In this document: in pieces, positions 17,864 to 28,180 of the stretch | How positions within the stretch are numbered: the first letter of the stretch is position 1 | Layout of the letters: each line of letters starts with the position of its first letter | Source of the DNA: Chroogloeocystis siderophila 5.2 s.c.1 | GTDB lineage: Bacteria > Cyanobacteriota > Cyanobacteriia > Cyanobacteriales > Chroococcidiopsidaceae | Length of the DNA stretch: 64,000 nt | Assembly (NCBI RefSeq): GCF_001904655.1 | Contig: NZ_MRCC01000007.1 | Coordinates: 1 to 64,000 of the forward strand | Reading direction: 5' to 3' | Made by a program: the position numbers and the translations under genes | The notes under the pieces: model-generated | Databases searched by the model: none | What the model saw: the letters and a program-made list of their open reading frames with translations, nothing else | Told to the model about the DNA's origin: nothing

Positions 17864-18291
17864 TTGCACTTACGCAACGTCAGCCACCGAATACTGATAT
17901 TCCCGTAGATTTTACTCTGGCACTAACTGCGGAAGAACGCACTCGAAGTCGCTATCGTCTTGAAACTCAAGATGAAATTGTTTTTTTACGCTTACCTAGA
18001 GGTACGGTACTGCGTAATGGTGACTTACTGCAAGCTGAAGATGCAAGTGTTGTGGTGCGGGTAATAGCTAAACCAGAACCTGTGCTTGTGGTGACGGCAA
18101 CTCCAGTATTATTACTGAAGGCTGCATATCATTTAGGGAATCGTCATGTACCCGTAGAAGTTACCCAAGACTATTTGCGGCTGTCGCCCGACCCAGTTTT
18201 ACGCACGATGCTAGAACAACTCGGAATGCAAGTACACGAAGCGGTGCTACCGTTTCAGCCAGAAATTGGCGCGTATGGACATCATCATTAG
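17860..18291 (+). CDS. ureE: Urease accessory protein UreE
   Basis: 143 residues. UreE features: an N-terminal domain with [18 protein letters not shown]... [16 protein letters not shown], then a peptide-binding/metallochaperone domain with [14 protein letters not shown] (metal-binding His in the GNRH motif) and a C-terminal HHH tail. UreE carries nickel to the UreF-UreG-UreH-urease complex. The short tail lacks the long His-rich stretch of some enzymes. It starts within the pyrD stop codon, so translation is coupled. The urease structural genes and ureD are not in the window. Confidence 0.95.
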   Translation: MIALTQRQPPNTDIPVDFTLALTAEERTRSRYRLETQDEIVFLRLPRGTVLRNGDLLQAEDASVVVRVIAKPEPVLVVTATPVLLLKAAYHLGNRHVPVEVTQDYLRLSPDPVLRTMLEQLGMQVHEAVLPFQPEIGAYGHHH

Positions 18292-18327
18292 CAATGAGCA
18301 GCGCTACTGAAGTGAATTTGTCCCCCA

Positions 18328-18353
18328 GCCCCCAAATTTGGGATTTCGGGGGC
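18328..18353. repeat. G/C hairpin element between ureE and ureF
   Basis: GCCCCC (18328-18333) pairs with GGGGGC (18348-18353) around AAATTTGGGATTTC. The same style of CCCCCAAA/TTTGGGGG hairpin is common between cyanobacterial genes, and a related one lies at 33799-33816. It may attenuate the transcript between ureE and ureF; it has no T-run. Confidence 0.5.
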
Positions 18354-18423
18354 AGGCAGAGAATGCTACAGTTACTTCACAATTCATTCCTTTACCCACT
18401 TAGCAATTAGCCATAAACGATTG

Positions 18424-19098
18424 ATGACAAATGACCATATATTGTATCTTTTGCAACTTGCAAGTCCAGCATTACCTGTAGGTGCGTATAGTTATTCGGA
18501 GGGAATCGAAGCACTTGTAGATATAGGTACGATTAGCAATGCACAAAGCTTACAACATTGGTTAGAACAAGAACTGCGTTATGGTGCCATTCGCCTAGAA
18601 ACTGCTGTGATGGTACGCGCTTATCATGCAGTACAAAAGAAAGATAGCGAAGCTTTAAGTTATTGGAATTCTTGGCTATCAGCGGCGCGGGAAACTGAGG
18701 AATTACGTTTATCAAGTTGGCAAATGGGGCGATCGCTCGTTAAACTGCTCTTACAATTACAACCGCAGGTATGGCCTTTAGTTGAAACGCTAGAACCTTG
18801 TAATTATGCGATCGCGTTTGGGATGGCGGCGGCTTCTTGGGAAATAGAACCTTTGTTATCGGTTGTTTTAGGATATTTACACACTTGGACAACGAATCTT
18901 GTGACTGCTGGGGTGAAGTTGATTCCGCTAGGACAAACAGCAGGACAACAACTCATCTTAAATTTATTTCCCAATCTCATGAATGCTGCAACAGCGATTC
19001 TTGCTTTGAGTGACGATGACTTGTGTAGTTGCAGTTGGGGATTATCGCTGGCGAGCATGGCGCACGAAATCCAGTATACAAGATTATTTCGTAGTTAG
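18424..19098 (+). CDS. ureF: Urease accessory protein UreF
   Basis: 224 residues. The start [23 protein letters not shown] is the family signature, followed by [19 protein letters not shown] and the C-terminal [20 protein letters not shown]. UreF is the scaffold that recruits UreG and gates the nickel and carbamylation steps of urease maturation. The ATG at 18424 is preferred to the TTG at 18421 that precedes it. It lies 132 bases after ureE and 51 bases before ureG on the same strand. No unusual residues seen. Confidence 0.95.
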   Translation: MTNDHILYLLQLASPALPVGAYSYSEGIEALVDIGTISNAQSLQHWLEQELRYGAIRLETAVMVRAYHAVQKKDSEALSYWNSWLSAARETEELRLSSWQMGRSLVKLLLQLQPQVWPLVETLEPCNYAIAFGMAAASWEIEPLLSVVLGYLHTWTTNLVTAGVKLIPLGQTAGQQLILNLFPNLMNAATAILALSDDDLCSCSWGLSLASMAHEIQYTRLFRS

Positions 19099-19149
19099 TA
19101 TAAAGTTTAGAATAGTGAGCGAAATTCTTATAACTGCTAATCGCTAATT

Positions 19150-19752
19150 ATGAGTGCGTTTCGAGTAGGTGTCGCGGGACCTGTCGGATCGGGAAAAACG
19201 GCGTTAGTTGATGCGTTGTGTAAAGCGATGCGTCAACAGTATCATCTTGCAGTAGTGACAAATGATATCTATACGCAGGAGGATGCACAATATTTAGTAC
19301 GTTCGCAAGCATTAACAAGCGATCGCATTTTAGGTGTGGAAACTGGCGGATGTCCCCATACCGCAATTCGCGAAGATGCTTCGATGAATTTAGCCGCGAT
19401 TGAACACCTCGAACAGCGATTTGACGATCTTGATCTCGTTTTTCTCGAAAGTGGGGGCGATAATTTAGCGGCGACGTTTAGCCCCGAATTAGTAGATTTA
19501 ACAATTTATGTTATTGATGTTGCTGCTGGCGATAAAATTCCGCGCAAAGGTGGGCCAGGAATTACTAAGTCAGATTTATTAGTAATTAATAAAATCGATT
19601 TAGCACCTTTTGTCGGTGCAGATCTTAATGTCATGGAACGCGATGCTAAGCGAATGCGAGGCGATAAACCTTTTGTTTTTACTAACTTAAAAACTCACGA
19701 GGGACTCGTAACAGTTATTAATTTTGTGCGAATGAATTGTGAGGAATGTTGA
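19150..19752 (+). CDS. ureG: Urease accessory GTPase UreG
   Basis: 200 residues. The P-loop [14 protein letters not shown] (about 9-22), the metal-binding CPH motif ([15 protein letters not shown]), [17 protein letters not shown] and the guanine-specificity motif [10 protein letters not shown] are all intact. UreG hydrolyses GTP to drive nickel loading into urease. The TGA stop lies inside the next frame: a sensor kinase starts at 19746, overlapping by seven bases. Confidence 0.96.
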   Translation: MSAFRVGVAGPVGSGKTALVDALCKAMRQQYHLAVVTNDIYTQEDAQYLVRSQALTSDRILGVETGGCPHTAIREDASMNLAAIEHLEQRFDDLDLVFLESGGDNLAATFSPELVDLTIYVIDVAAGDKIPRKGGPGITKSDLLVINKIDLAPFVGADLNVMERDAKRMRGDKPFVFTNLKTHEGLVTVINFVRMNCEEC

Positions 19753-22700
19753 ATAATTTTAAAATAGGGACAAAAATTGGTGCGAGTTTTGCTTTGGCAT
19801 TAACAATGCTAAGCACAATTGGCATAGTTTCTTATCGCAATACAGTACAGCTGATCGACACGTCACATAGAGAAAATCATAGTTACCGAGTTATTACAAA
19901 GTTACAAAATCTCAGTTCAAGAATTAAAGATGCCGAAACTGGACAAAGAGGCTATATCCTGACAGGAAATACACGTTATCTTGAGCCTTATAATGCAGCA
20001 ATTGCGGTTGTAGAACAAAACCTTAACGATCTGCGACAACTTACATCAGATAATCCCAGCCAACAAAACAGAATTACTACTTTAGAACCGTTAGTTAATC
20101 GCAGAATAGCACTGATCCAACAAACACTAACCCTACAAAACACGCAAGGTTTTGAAGCCGCACGGCAAATTATCCTGACGCATGAGGGTAAAGATTTGAT
20201 GGATCGCATTCGTGCAATCTTAGCTGATATAGAAGTAGAAGAACGCGAATTATTACAACAGCGATCGCAACTTGCTCAAGCCGCAACGCAACAAACAATT
20301 TACACTATCCTCTGGGGAATTCCCCTAGCTTTTGGCACATTAATTTTAATTGCTTATTTTCTCAGTAAAAATATCTCACAACCTCTAGCCGAAGTTTCGG
20401 CGGTGGCGACAAAACTAGCTGCAGGAGATCTGTTTGTTAGCGTCCCCGAACAAAATCGTCAAGATGAAGTCGGTGTCTTGACTCGTACTTTTAATCAGAT
20501 GATTGCGAGTTTACGCACAACAACATTAAAAAACAACGAGCAGGCATGGCTCAAGTCAAACTTAGCAAAATTTGCACTCATGCTTCAAGGTCAAAGAGAT
20601 ATCGAGAAAGTTGCTGAATCTGTTTTATTAGAAATAGTTCCATTGGTAAATGCCCAACAAGGTGTTTTTTATGTAATGGATACTAGCGATGAAAAACCAT
20701 TCCTGAGACTTTTAAGCAGCTACGCACATCGAGAACAAATACCACAAAAATTTCAATTAGGTGAAGGTTTAATCGGACAATGTGCCTTAACGCAGCAAAA
20801 AATTATACTAACTGAAGTACCAAGTCATTACCTGCGAATTCGTTCAGGTTTAGGCGAAGCAACACCGCAAGCGATTATTTTTTTACCAATAGTATTTAAT
20901 TCTCAAGTCAGCGCCGTTATTGAACTTGCATCGTTACACCGCTTAAGCGAACTGCAAGTAACATTTCTAGAGCAAGCAAGTGATAACCTAGCAATTGTCC
21001 TCAATACGATCGCCTCTGACGCGCGCACGCAAAAACTACTACAGCAAGCACAGGCTTTAACAATCGAACTTCAAGCGCAGCAAGAAGAACTGCGAAACAG
21101 CAATTACCGCCTCGAACAGCAGCAAGAAGAGTTACAGCAGACAAACGAAGAATTGCAGCAACTCAACGAAGAACTTGAAGAAAAAGCTGAATTGCTAGCG
21201 GCGCGAAATCAAGAAGTAGAACAAAAAAATGAAGAAGTTGATCGCGCCAGACAGTCTTTAGAGGAAAAAGCTGCTGAATTAGAGCGAATTTCGCAATATA
21301 AATCGCAGTTTCTCGCGACCATGTCCCATGAACTCAGGACACCGCTCAACAGTTTATTAATTTTAGCGAAATTACTTGCGGATAATAGTGCGGGCAACTT
21401 AACCGAAAAACAAGTAGAATACAGCCGCACAATTTATGCTTCAGGAAAAGACTTACTCGGACTCATTAACGACATTCTCGATCTTGCCAAAATTGAATCG
21501 GGAACGATGTCCGTTGATATCAATCCGCTGACGTTAACCGATTTGCGTGTCAATATTGAGCGGACATTCCAGCAAGTGGCGCAAGACAAAGGGCTAGAGT
21601 TTACTGTCGAGTTTGCTCGCGATCGCTTACCTGATGTTATCTATACCGATGGTAAACGCTTACAACAAGTTTTAAAAAATCTGTTGGCGAATGCTTTTAA
21701 ATTTACCGAACAAGGAAAGGTTAGCTTAAAGATTGATGTCGCGACTGAAGGATGGAACCCTAAGCAAGAATCGTTGAATCGTGCGGATGCTGTGTTAGCT
21801 TTCGCAGTAGAAGATACCGGAATTGGTATTGCACAAGATAAGCACGAATTAATTTTTGCAGCGTTTCAACAAGCAGATGGTACAACAAATCGGAAATACG
21901 GCGGTACTGGCTTAGGTTTATCAATTAGCCGCGAAATTGCTCGACTTTTAGGCGGAGATATTCAGCTTGTCAGTCGTTTAGGCGAAGGTAGTACGTTTAC
22001 GCTCTATTTACCACTTAATGATACAGGAAACAAAATTCAGAGATCAAAGGTGAGGGAAAAACAAGAAGACAAACAAGATAGAAAAATCTCTCATCCCTCG
22101 CCCCTCACTCCTCGCCCCTCCCTTCAAGACGATCGCAACGAAATTCAACAAGGCGATCGCACGCTGTTAATTGTTGAAGACGATCTTAACTTTGCTCGCG
22201 TCTTACTCGATATGGCACAAGAACACGGGTTTAAAGTTCTCTTAACCCAAAATGCCAATGATGGACTTCTGCTAGCCCAGCAGTTTCAACCAAATGGCAT
22301 TATGGTTGATATCAACTTACCCGATCTCGATAGTAGTGCCTTACTAGAGCGTCTACAGCATCATCCCAAAACACAAAGCATTCCAGTACATACAATTGCG
22401 GGACGCGAACATTTTACTTACAGTTTATCTCCTGGGGCGATCGCTTACGTACAAAAGCCTGTTAATAGTGAAGCTTTAGCCAAAGTTCTCGCTGATATCA
22501 AAGAAATCGCCGCACATCAAGTCAAAAATCTCCTTGTCATCGAAGATAACGCCACGCAGCGTCAAAATATTGCCGAGTTGATGCAAAACAAAGATGTTGA
22601 GGTGATGGCTGTGGGTACGGGTGCAGAAGCCTTAATCGCACTGCAACAGCATCATTTTGATTGCCTCATCCTCGATTTAGGGCTACCCGATATGAGTGGA

Positions 22701-23345
22701 TTTGAACTCATCCAAGCGATTAAACAGCAGTATAGCAGCGAATTACCAATAATCATCTATACGGGTATCGAAATCACACGCCAAGAAGAAACCGAACTCA
22801 AACGTATTGCACAAGCGATTGTCATTAAGGATCACCCGCAAGGAAGCGATTTGCAACTCGGTGTCTCCCTCGAACGGTTATTAGATGAAACTGCGTTATT
22901 TTTGCACCGCGTACAAGCTGCTTTACCTGCACCTAAGCCTCACGAACCACCAACACAGCGCGATAATTTATTGACAGGAAAGCACGTTTTGATTGTTGAT
23001 GACGATGTACGCAATATTTTTGCACTCACAAGCGTGTTAGAGCGCTATCAAATGCAAGTTTTCTTCGCAGAAAATGGCAAAGAAGCAATTACTCTATTAG
23101 AACAAACTCCCAACATTGATATTGTCCTGATGGATGTAATGATGCCAGAAATGAACGGTTATGAGACAATGCAAGCAATTCGCGCTCAACAACAGTTTCA
23201 ATCTCTACCAATCATTGCACTGACAGCGAAAGCGATGGTAGGCGATCGCGAAAAATGCATCGCTGCGGGTGCGTCAGATTATATTACTAAGCCAGTTGAT
23301 ATCGAGCAACTGCTATCACTCATGCGTGTTTGGTTGTATCAATAA
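19746..23345 (+). CDS. CHASE3-HAMP-GAF hybrid histidine kinase with three receivers
   Basis: 1199 residues. Two membrane helices (about 12-32 and 187-208) bracket a CHASE3 sensor ([20 protein letters not shown]). HAMP follows to about 258, then a GAF domain (about 275-420), a Gln/Glu-rich coiled coil (about 425-520), HisKA with SHELRTPLN (His528), the HATPase with N-, G1- and G2-boxes ([21 protein letters not shown]), and three receivers with phospho-acceptors Asp855, Asp977 and Asp1130. About 30 residues before the first receiver ([10 protein letters not shown]) come from a repeat. The ATG overlaps the end of ureG; GAGG precedes it. cheR and another kinase follow, suggesting a phosphorelay cluster. 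Confidence 0.93.
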   Translation: MLNNFKIGTKIGASFALALTMLSTIGIVSYRNTVQLIDTSHRENHSYRVITKLQNLSSRIKDAETGQRGYILTGNTRYLEPYNAAIAVVEQNLNDLRQLTSDNPSQQNRITTLEPLVNRRIALIQQTLTLQNTQGFEAARQIILTHEGKDLMDRIRAILADIEVEERELLQQRSQLAQAATQQTIYTILWGIPLAFGTLILIAYFLSKNISQPLAEVSAVATKLAAGDLFVSVPEQNRQDEVGVLTRTFNQMIASLRTTTLKNNEQAWLKSNLAKFALMLQGQRDIEKVAESVLLEIVPLVNAQQGVFYVMDTSDEKPFLRLLSSYAHREQIPQKFQLGEGLIGQCALTQQKIILTEVPSHYLRIRSGLGEATPQAIIFLPIVFNSQVSAVIELASLHRLSELQVTFLEQASDNLAIVLNTIASDARTQKLLQQAQALTIELQAQQEELRNSNYRLEQQQEELQQTNEELQQLNEELEEKAELLAARNQEVEQKNEEVDRARQSLEEKAAELERISQYKSQFLATMSHELRTPLNSLLILAKLLADNSAGNLTEKQVEYSRTIYASGKDLLGLINDILDLAKIESGTMSVDINPLTLTDLRVNIERTFQQVAQDKGLEFTVEFARDRLPDVIYTDGKRLQQVLKNLLANAFKFTEQGKVSLKIDVATEGWNPKQESLNRADAVLAFAVEDTGIGIAQDKHELIFAAFQQADGTTNRKYGGTGLGLSISREIARLLGGDIQLVSRLGEGSTFTLYLPLNDTGNKIQRSKVREKQEDKQDRKISHPSPLTPRPSLQDDRNEIQQGDRTLLIVEDDLNFARVLLDMAQEHGFKVLLTQNANDGLLLAQQFQPNGIMVDINLPDLDSSALLERLQHHPKTQSIPVHTIAGREHFTYSLSPGAIAYVQKPVNSEALAKVLADIKEIAAHQVKNLLVIEDNATQRQNIAELMQNKDVEVMAVGTGAEALIALQQHHFDCLILDLGLPDMSGFELIQAIKQQYSSELPIIIYTGIEITRQEETELKRIAQAIVIKDHPQGSDLQLGVSLERLLDETALFLHRVQAALPAPKPHEPPTQRDNLLTGKHVLIVDDDVRNIFALTSVLERYQMQVFFAENGKEAITLLEQTPNIDIVLMDVMMPEMNGYETMQAIRAQQQFQSLPIIALTAKAMVGDREKCIAAGASDYITKPVDIEQLLSLMRVWLYQ
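22091..22124. repeat. GAGGGGTGAGG repeat (C-rich orientation) inside the hybrid kinase gene
   Basis: TCATCCCTCGCCCCTCACTC and CTCGCCCCTCCC encode a Pro/Ser-rich linker between the HATPase and first receiver domain. A related GGTGAGGGAAAAACAAG stretch sits just before it. The insertion is in a flexible linker, where it would do least harm. Confidence 0.7.
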
Positions 23346-23458
23346 AACGTTAACTATTATGGCGTTACTGATTGAAGCTAGCGGTGGGGGAAACAACCCA
23401 TTCAAAGTCTCCTACGTGTGGGGGATGCAACTTACACCTTAATTTAGCAATTAGCTAT

Positions 23459-24277
23459 ATGAACGAACTCGAAGATATTGAAATTCAGCTATTGCTAGAA
23501 GGCATATTTCGCTATTACGGTTTTGATTTTCGCCGTTACGCCCCTGTTGCTATCAAGCGCCGCATTCAGAATATTTTATATTTAGAGAAGTTAGCTAATG
23601 TCTCAGCACTACAAGAAAAAGTTTTGCACGATCGCACTTTTGTTGAGCGATTTCTTGGCTACATGACAGTCAATGTTACTGCAATGTTTCGAGATCCCAG
23701 GTTTTATCTCACCTTCCGAAACAAAGTCATACCTTTGCTCAAAACTTATCCGTTTATCCGCATTTGGTGCGCGGGGTGTTCAACAGGTGAGGAAGTATAT
23801 TCGTTAGCAATTTTATTGTATGAAGAAGAAATATATCATCGTTGTCGCATCTACGCAACAGATATTAATGAGACGGTATTAAGAACTGCCAAAGCCGGAA
23901 TTTTTCCTTTGCGACTAATGCAAGAATATACTCAATACTATTTACAAGCAGGAGGTAAACAATCATTTTCCGAGTATTATACCGCAGCTTATGATCGTGC
24001 GATTTTTCGCGCATTTCTCAAAGAAAATATCGTTTTTTCGCAACACAATCTTGTCTGCGATCGCTCGTTCAATGAATTTAATGCAATTTTGTGCCGCAAT
24101 GTCCTTATTTACTTTAATCAATCGCTACAGCAGCAAGTCCACAAGCTTTTTTATGAAAGTTTGTGCTTGTTAGGCATTTTAGGGTTGGGAAACCAAGAAT
24201 CGCTGTCTTTGAGCCAGCAAGAAAGATACTATAAACAATTAGCAGGACGCGAGCGACTTTATCAGAAAATCAATTAG
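23459..24277 (+). CDS. CheR-type protein methyltransferase
   Basis: 272 residues from the ATG at 23459 (MNELEDIEIQLLLEGIF), the usual CheR start; the frame opens earlier at 23372 but that stretch (HSKSPTCGGCNLH) looks non-coding. The N-terminal helical domain (RRYAPVAIKRRIQNIL) is followed by the SAM domain: IRIWCAGCSTGEEVYSLAILL, YATDINETVLRTAKAGIF, and the late FNAILCRNVLIYFN. CheR methylates glutamates of chemoreceptors, but in cyanobacterial kinase clusters the partner is often unknown. No CheB esterase gene is in the window. The flanking genes are sensor kinases. Confidence 0.9.
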   Translation: MNELEDIEIQLLLEGIFRYYGFDFRRYAPVAIKRRIQNILYLEKLANVSALQEKVLHDRTFVERFLGYMTVNVTAMFRDPRFYLTFRNKVIPLLKTYPFIRIWCAGCSTGEEVYSLAILLYEEEIYHRCRIYATDINETVLRTAKAGIFPLRLMQEYTQYYLQAGGKQSFSEYYTAAYDRAIFRAFLKENIVFSQHNLVCDRSFNEFNAILCRNVLIYFNQSLQQQVHKLFYESLCLLGILGLGNQESLSLSQQERYYKQLAGRERLYQKIN

Positions 24278-24390
24278 TAGCGATTCAGGTCATCATTTGC
24301 TAAAAAAAAGATCATTGTCAAGTGAGAATTTCGTAACTTCAGGGTGTACCGCGATACCTCTTTCCAAATTGTCTATCTTAAGGTGAAGCA

Positions 24391-25965
24391 ATGCCGTCAG
24401 AACCGAAAGTCAATATTCTTATGGTAGATGACCATCCAGAGAATCTCTTGGCGCTGGAGGCGATTTTAGAGGGCTTGGGGCAAAACCTCGTGAAAGCGCA
24501 TTCGGGGATGGAAGCACTGCGTTGCTTATTAAATCAAGATTTTGCCGTTATTTTGCTCGATGTGCAAATGCCTGATATGGACGGGTTTGAAACCGCTGCA
24601 CTCATTCGTCAACGGGCGCGATCGCACTCGACACCAATTATTTTTCTGACAGCTTTTAGCACGAGCGATACGCTACAAATCCGAGGTTATTCGCTAGGGG
24701 CAGTCGATTATTTATTTAAACCAATTCAACCAGAAATCTTAACCTCCAAAGTTTCAGTTTTTGTTGAACTGTATCAAAAAACTGCGCAAATTGAAAGACA
24801 AGCAGCTGAACTCAAAAAAAGTGAAGAACGCTTTCGGCGCTTAAGTGCAAATTCGCCTGTAGGAATTTTTTTAATTGATACTTCAGGACAATGCACGTAC
24901 ATGAACTCGCGGTGTCAAGTAATTTGTGGGTGTACTATCGAGCAAATTACCGAAAATTGGTGGCAAATTATTCATCTTGAAGAACGCGATCGCATTTTTA
25001 ATGAATGGTCGGCGTGTTTTCGTAGCGGACAAGAATACTCAAACGAGTTTCGCATCCAAGCACAAGATACGCTGCGTTGGGTACATTTGCGATCATCGCC
25101 GATGCTATGTGACAAAGGCGAAGTCATAGGTTATGTCGGGACTTTAGAAGACATTAGCGATCGCAAGCAAGCAGAAGCAGAACGCAGTAAACTCATTTAC
25201 GAGCAAGCCGCACGCGCCGAAGCTGAAGCTGCGAACCGGATGAAGGATGAGTTTCTCGCAGTTCTATCCCACGAACTGCGTACCCCTCTAAACTCGATTC
25301 TCGGCTGGGCGAGGCTTTTACGTACGCGCAAGTTTGACGAAAAAACGATTGCTAAAGCCCTCGAAACAATCGAACGCAACGCTAAATCGCAAGCTCAACT
25401 CATCGAGGACATCCTCGATATTTCACGGATTATTCAAGGTAAACTGCGGTTACACCTTTGTCCAGTCAACTTGATACCCATCATCGAAGCTGCAATCAAC
25501 GCAGTACGCCCAGCGGCTGAGGCGAAAGCGATTCAACTCGAAACGTATTTTGACGCAAACGCCAATCTTGTCTGTGCCGATCCTGAACGTTTACAACAAG
25601 TCATTTGGAATTTACTTACAAATGCAATAAAGTTTACTCCTGAAGGCGGTATCGTAGCAGTACGTCTAGAAACGATTGATGCAGCGTATACGCAAATTCA
25701 CGTGCAAGATACTGGTATTGGTATTAGTCCCGAATTTCTTCCGTATGTATTCGACACTTTTCGCCAAGGCGACAGCACTACAACGCGTAGCCACGGCGGA
25801 TTAGGTTTAGGATTGGGTATTGTCCGCCACTTAGTGGAGCTACATCATGGTACAGTTGCAGTTGATAGTGCAGGTGAAGGGCAAGGAACAACTTTTACGG
25901 TAACGCTACCTGTGTTAGAAAAAGTCCCAGGTGCAGCATTAGAATCTTTACCCTCGCTTTCCTAA
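24391..25965 (+). CDS. Receiver-PAS-histidine kinase
   Basis: 524 residues. The receiver (about 1-125) has Asp57 in VILLDVQMPDMDG and TAFSTSD, with the KPI motif near 118. A PAS domain (FRRLSANSPVGIFLIDTSGQ to DISDRK) covers about 147-265, then HisKA with [12 protein letters not shown] (His294) and an HATPase with NAIKFTPEGG, DTGIGISPEF and GGLGLGLGIVR. No membrane segment, so it is cytosolic and presumably takes input through the receiver. It sits 113 bases after cheR and may receive phosphate from the upstream hybrid kinase; this is inferred from order. Confidence 0.93.
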   Translation: MPSEPKVNILMVDDHPENLLALEAILEGLGQNLVKAHSGMEALRCLLNQDFAVILLDVQMPDMDGFETAALIRQRARSHSTPIIFLTAFSTSDTLQIRGYSLGAVDYLFKPIQPEILTSKVSVFVELYQKTAQIERQAAELKKSEERFRRLSANSPVGIFLIDTSGQCTYMNSRCQVICGCTIEQITENWWQIIHLEERDRIFNEWSACFRSGQEYSNEFRIQAQDTLRWVHLRSSPMLCDKGEVIGYVGTLEDISDRKQAEAERSKLIYEQAARAEAEAANRMKDEFLAVLSHELRTPLNSILGWARLLRTRKFDEKTIAKALETIERNAKSQAQLIEDILDISRIIQGKLRLHLCPVNLIPIIEAAINAVRPAAEAKAIQLETYFDANANLVCADPERLQQVIWNLLTNAIKFTPEGGIVAVRLETIDAAYTQIHVQDTGIGISPEFLPYVFDTFRQGDSTTTRSHGGLGLGLGIVRHLVELHHGTVAVDSAGEGQGTTFTVTLPVLEKVPGAALESLPSLS

Positions 25966-25993
25966 AAAAAAGCTAGCCGTGTTGCGACTAGCT
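25964..25993 (-). terminator. Intrinsic terminator of the sugar transferase gene
   Basis: Read on the minus strand, AGCTAGTCG pairs with CGGCTAGCT (9 bp, one G-U) around CAACA, followed by a run of T. It lies 27 bases downstream of the minus-strand transferase stop (26020). The A-run overlaps the stop of the plus-strand kinase gene, so the two genes are tightly convergent. Confidence 0.85.
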
Positions 25994-26019
25994 ATAGTTA
26001 TGCATAGAGACACATCAAG

Positions 26020-27465
26020 TTAGTACGCGCCTTTTTTCCCCACAATCACCATGACAGTTTGCAACAAGATTTGCATATCTAACCATAGTGACCAGTTTTC
26101 CATATAAGTGACATCGAGGCGGATCACTTGCTCAAAATCTGTAATATCTGACCTACCAGAAACTTGCCACAATCCTGAAATTCCTGGTAAAACTTCTTGA
26201 CGAATGAAATGATGTTCGGAAAACTTCTCGACATCTCTAACTGGTAACGGACGCGGACCTACCAAACTCATCTCGCCAAACATCACATTAAATAGTTGCG
26301 GTAACTCGTCCAAGCTGTAACGGCGGAGAAACTTACCAACGCCTGTAATTCGCGGATCGTCTTTAATCTTGAAGAGAATTCCGTCTTTATTTTCGTTTCT
26401 GGCTTCGAGTTCTTTTTGCAGCTTATCTGCATTGACTACCATTGTTCGGAACTTCCACACCTTAAATGGTTTACCGTGCAAACCAATTCGAGTTTGCTTG
26501 TAGAAGATAGGGCCTGGAGAGTCTATTTTAATCAGTAACGCGATTAAAAGATACAGTGGTGACGCTAGTAACACAAAGCTTGTCGCACAGATAAAATCAA
26601 AGCAACGCTTCATCAAAAAGTCACTACCAGTAATCAACGGGGGAGACAGCTTGAGTGCTGGTAATCCACCCACCATCTTGAGTTCTAAGTTTCTTTGAAT
26701 TCCTTCTAAATCAACATCGATTGGCAAAATATGCAGCGTAATTCCGGCATTCCGTAGTTTCCAGTAAAGAAACATCCGGCTTTTAATCGATGCCCACGAG
26801 CAAACAAAGACTTCGGATACGCCCAAACTGCATATCTGCTCAATTGTAGCGTCAAGGTGATCTTTATCTGCTACTAACGCACTGACATCAGCCCAGCCTA
26901 AAACTTTGTAGCAGTTTTCGCGCGCAATCAGTCGATTTGCTTTCTCTCGATCTTCTGGGCGCGAAATGATAAAGGTACGATAACAAACCGCACCTTGCTT
27001 GCGTACGTATTCTACAGTGCTATCAAATGCAAAACGGGCAATAAACGTTAGCGATATGCTAAACACCCACGACAAAACGAAAGTAGATCGCGAAACAAAG
27101 CCATTCGGCTGATAGAAAAATGCTGCGAGTAACAAGAGTAAGTGAGCGATCGTTAACGCTTTGACAAGATTGAAGTAGTCGCGCCGCTCTTGCCTTGTAT
27201 CATACAGTTTTTTAGCTGCAATTAACCCGATTTCAGTTGCGAGGATTGGCACAATTGAGAACGGATTATAAGCTGTGTTCCAGGGAGAATCGAGTGGGGT
27301 GCCAAGCTTTTCTGCCAAGTGCCATGCTGTGTATAACATTGTGGCATCAAGCGACATCAATGATGTAACACGCAGCCATCTAACACCTGTGCCTCTGCGT
27401 AGTCTCGTGAATACGGGGGCGCGGAGATCTAACTTGTTGATTGATAAGGAAGTCGTAGACGTCAT
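26020..27465 (-). CDS. Exopolysaccharide priming sugar transferase (WcaJ/WbaP type)
   Basis: 481 residues from MTSTTSLSIN (27465); an extra ATG at 27480 adds five. Membrane helices fill the N-terminal third, a degenerate nucleotide-binding-like middle domain (TFIISRPEDREKAN) follows, and the C-terminal 200 residues form the phosphoglycosyltransferase domain: a helix (FICATSFVLLASPLYLLIALL), then KIDSPGPIFYKQTRIGLHGK, FRTM, GKFLRRYSLDELPQLFNV and GEMSLVGPRPLPV. It moves a sugar phosphate to undecaprenyl phosphate, starting capsule or EPS chains. No other EPS gene is adjacent. A strong terminator follows the stop; a 700-base upstream region precedes it. Confidence 0.93.
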   Translation of the reverse strand: MTSTTSLSINKLDLRAPVFTRLRRGTGVRWLRVTSLMSLDATMLYTAWHLAEKLGTPLDSPWNTAYNPFSIVPILATEIGLIAAKKLYDTRQERRDYFNLVKALTIAHLLLLLAAFFYQPNGFVSRSTFVLSWVFSISLTFIARFAFDSTVEYVRKQGAVCYRTFIISRPEDREKANRLIARENCYKVLGWADVSALVADKDHLDATIEQICSLGVSEVFVCSWASIKSRMFLYWKLRNAGITLHILPIDVDLEGIQRNLELKMVGGLPALKLSPPLITGSDFLMKRCFDFICATSFVLLASPLYLLIALLIKIDSPGPIFYKQTRIGLHGKPFKVWKFRTMVVNADKLQKELEARNENKDGILFKIKDDPRITGVGKFLRRYSLDELPQLFNVMFGEMSLVGPRPLPVRDVEKFSEHHFIRQEVLPGISGLWQVSGRSDITDFEQVIRLDVTYMENWSLWLDMQILLQTVMVIVGKKGAY

Positions 27466-27480
27466 TAGCTGCACCTCCAC

Positions 27481-28180
27481 CCTAGAACCTAGGAAAATCT
27501 TTTGTTGTCACCATTACACAAGAACTTCATTTAATTTACGGCTTCCCTAGTAATAATTCGGAATATTCATCACTACAAGGTACACTTTTTTACACATCTA
27601 TTCAATTCGTCTTGAGAAGGTTGTGCAATAAAAAAACACTTATGTGTGAGGGTTTACCGAGACATGGACTTAAGTATGGAAAATAAGTTCCTCGCTTTGT
27701 TAACTTTTGTGTGGGAGTAAGATCACTAAACTTTACGTTTACATACAGTTAGTGACTCTATTTGGCAGAATCTCAGACATTTAGTTAAGTTTAGTAAACA
27801 TACTAGCTTGATTTTATACTTATCGCTACATTTACGACTCTCGTTTTTGTTATTGATTAACGCTGCAATAATAAGAGAAACATGACTTTAATTACCAGGA
27901 ATGAGGAAAAACAGTGTGTATTGCAAGTCACACTTCACAGAAACTTTAACAAATAGCAGCGTCAAGGAGGATAATTTCAGACCTTCTTCACATACTCTTT
28001 ACATACAAGCGTCAGCAAACTGTAAATTGCTTAGCTATCGGTTCGCGTTTCTACTCAATTATTCATAAGCTTTCTTGAGTACAACTATATCAAAAGAACT
28101 TCAAGAAGAATTTTTTTGCACCTTCCTTAAGAGAGAGCGGTTAAATTGTATTCAACTTATTAAGCTAGCAATTCCCTTCT
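27481..28180. other. Long AT-rich intergenic region, no gene found
   Basis: About 700 bases between the sugar transferase start and the end of the PEP-synthase-like gene. It is AT-rich, without coding character on either strand. A perfect interrupted palindrome GTTTAGTAAAC lies near 27790-27800 and AACTTTACGTTTACA nearby resembles it, so regulator binding is possible. Otherwise I see nothing nameable; its length before an EPS gene suggests complex promoter control. Confidence 0.5.
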
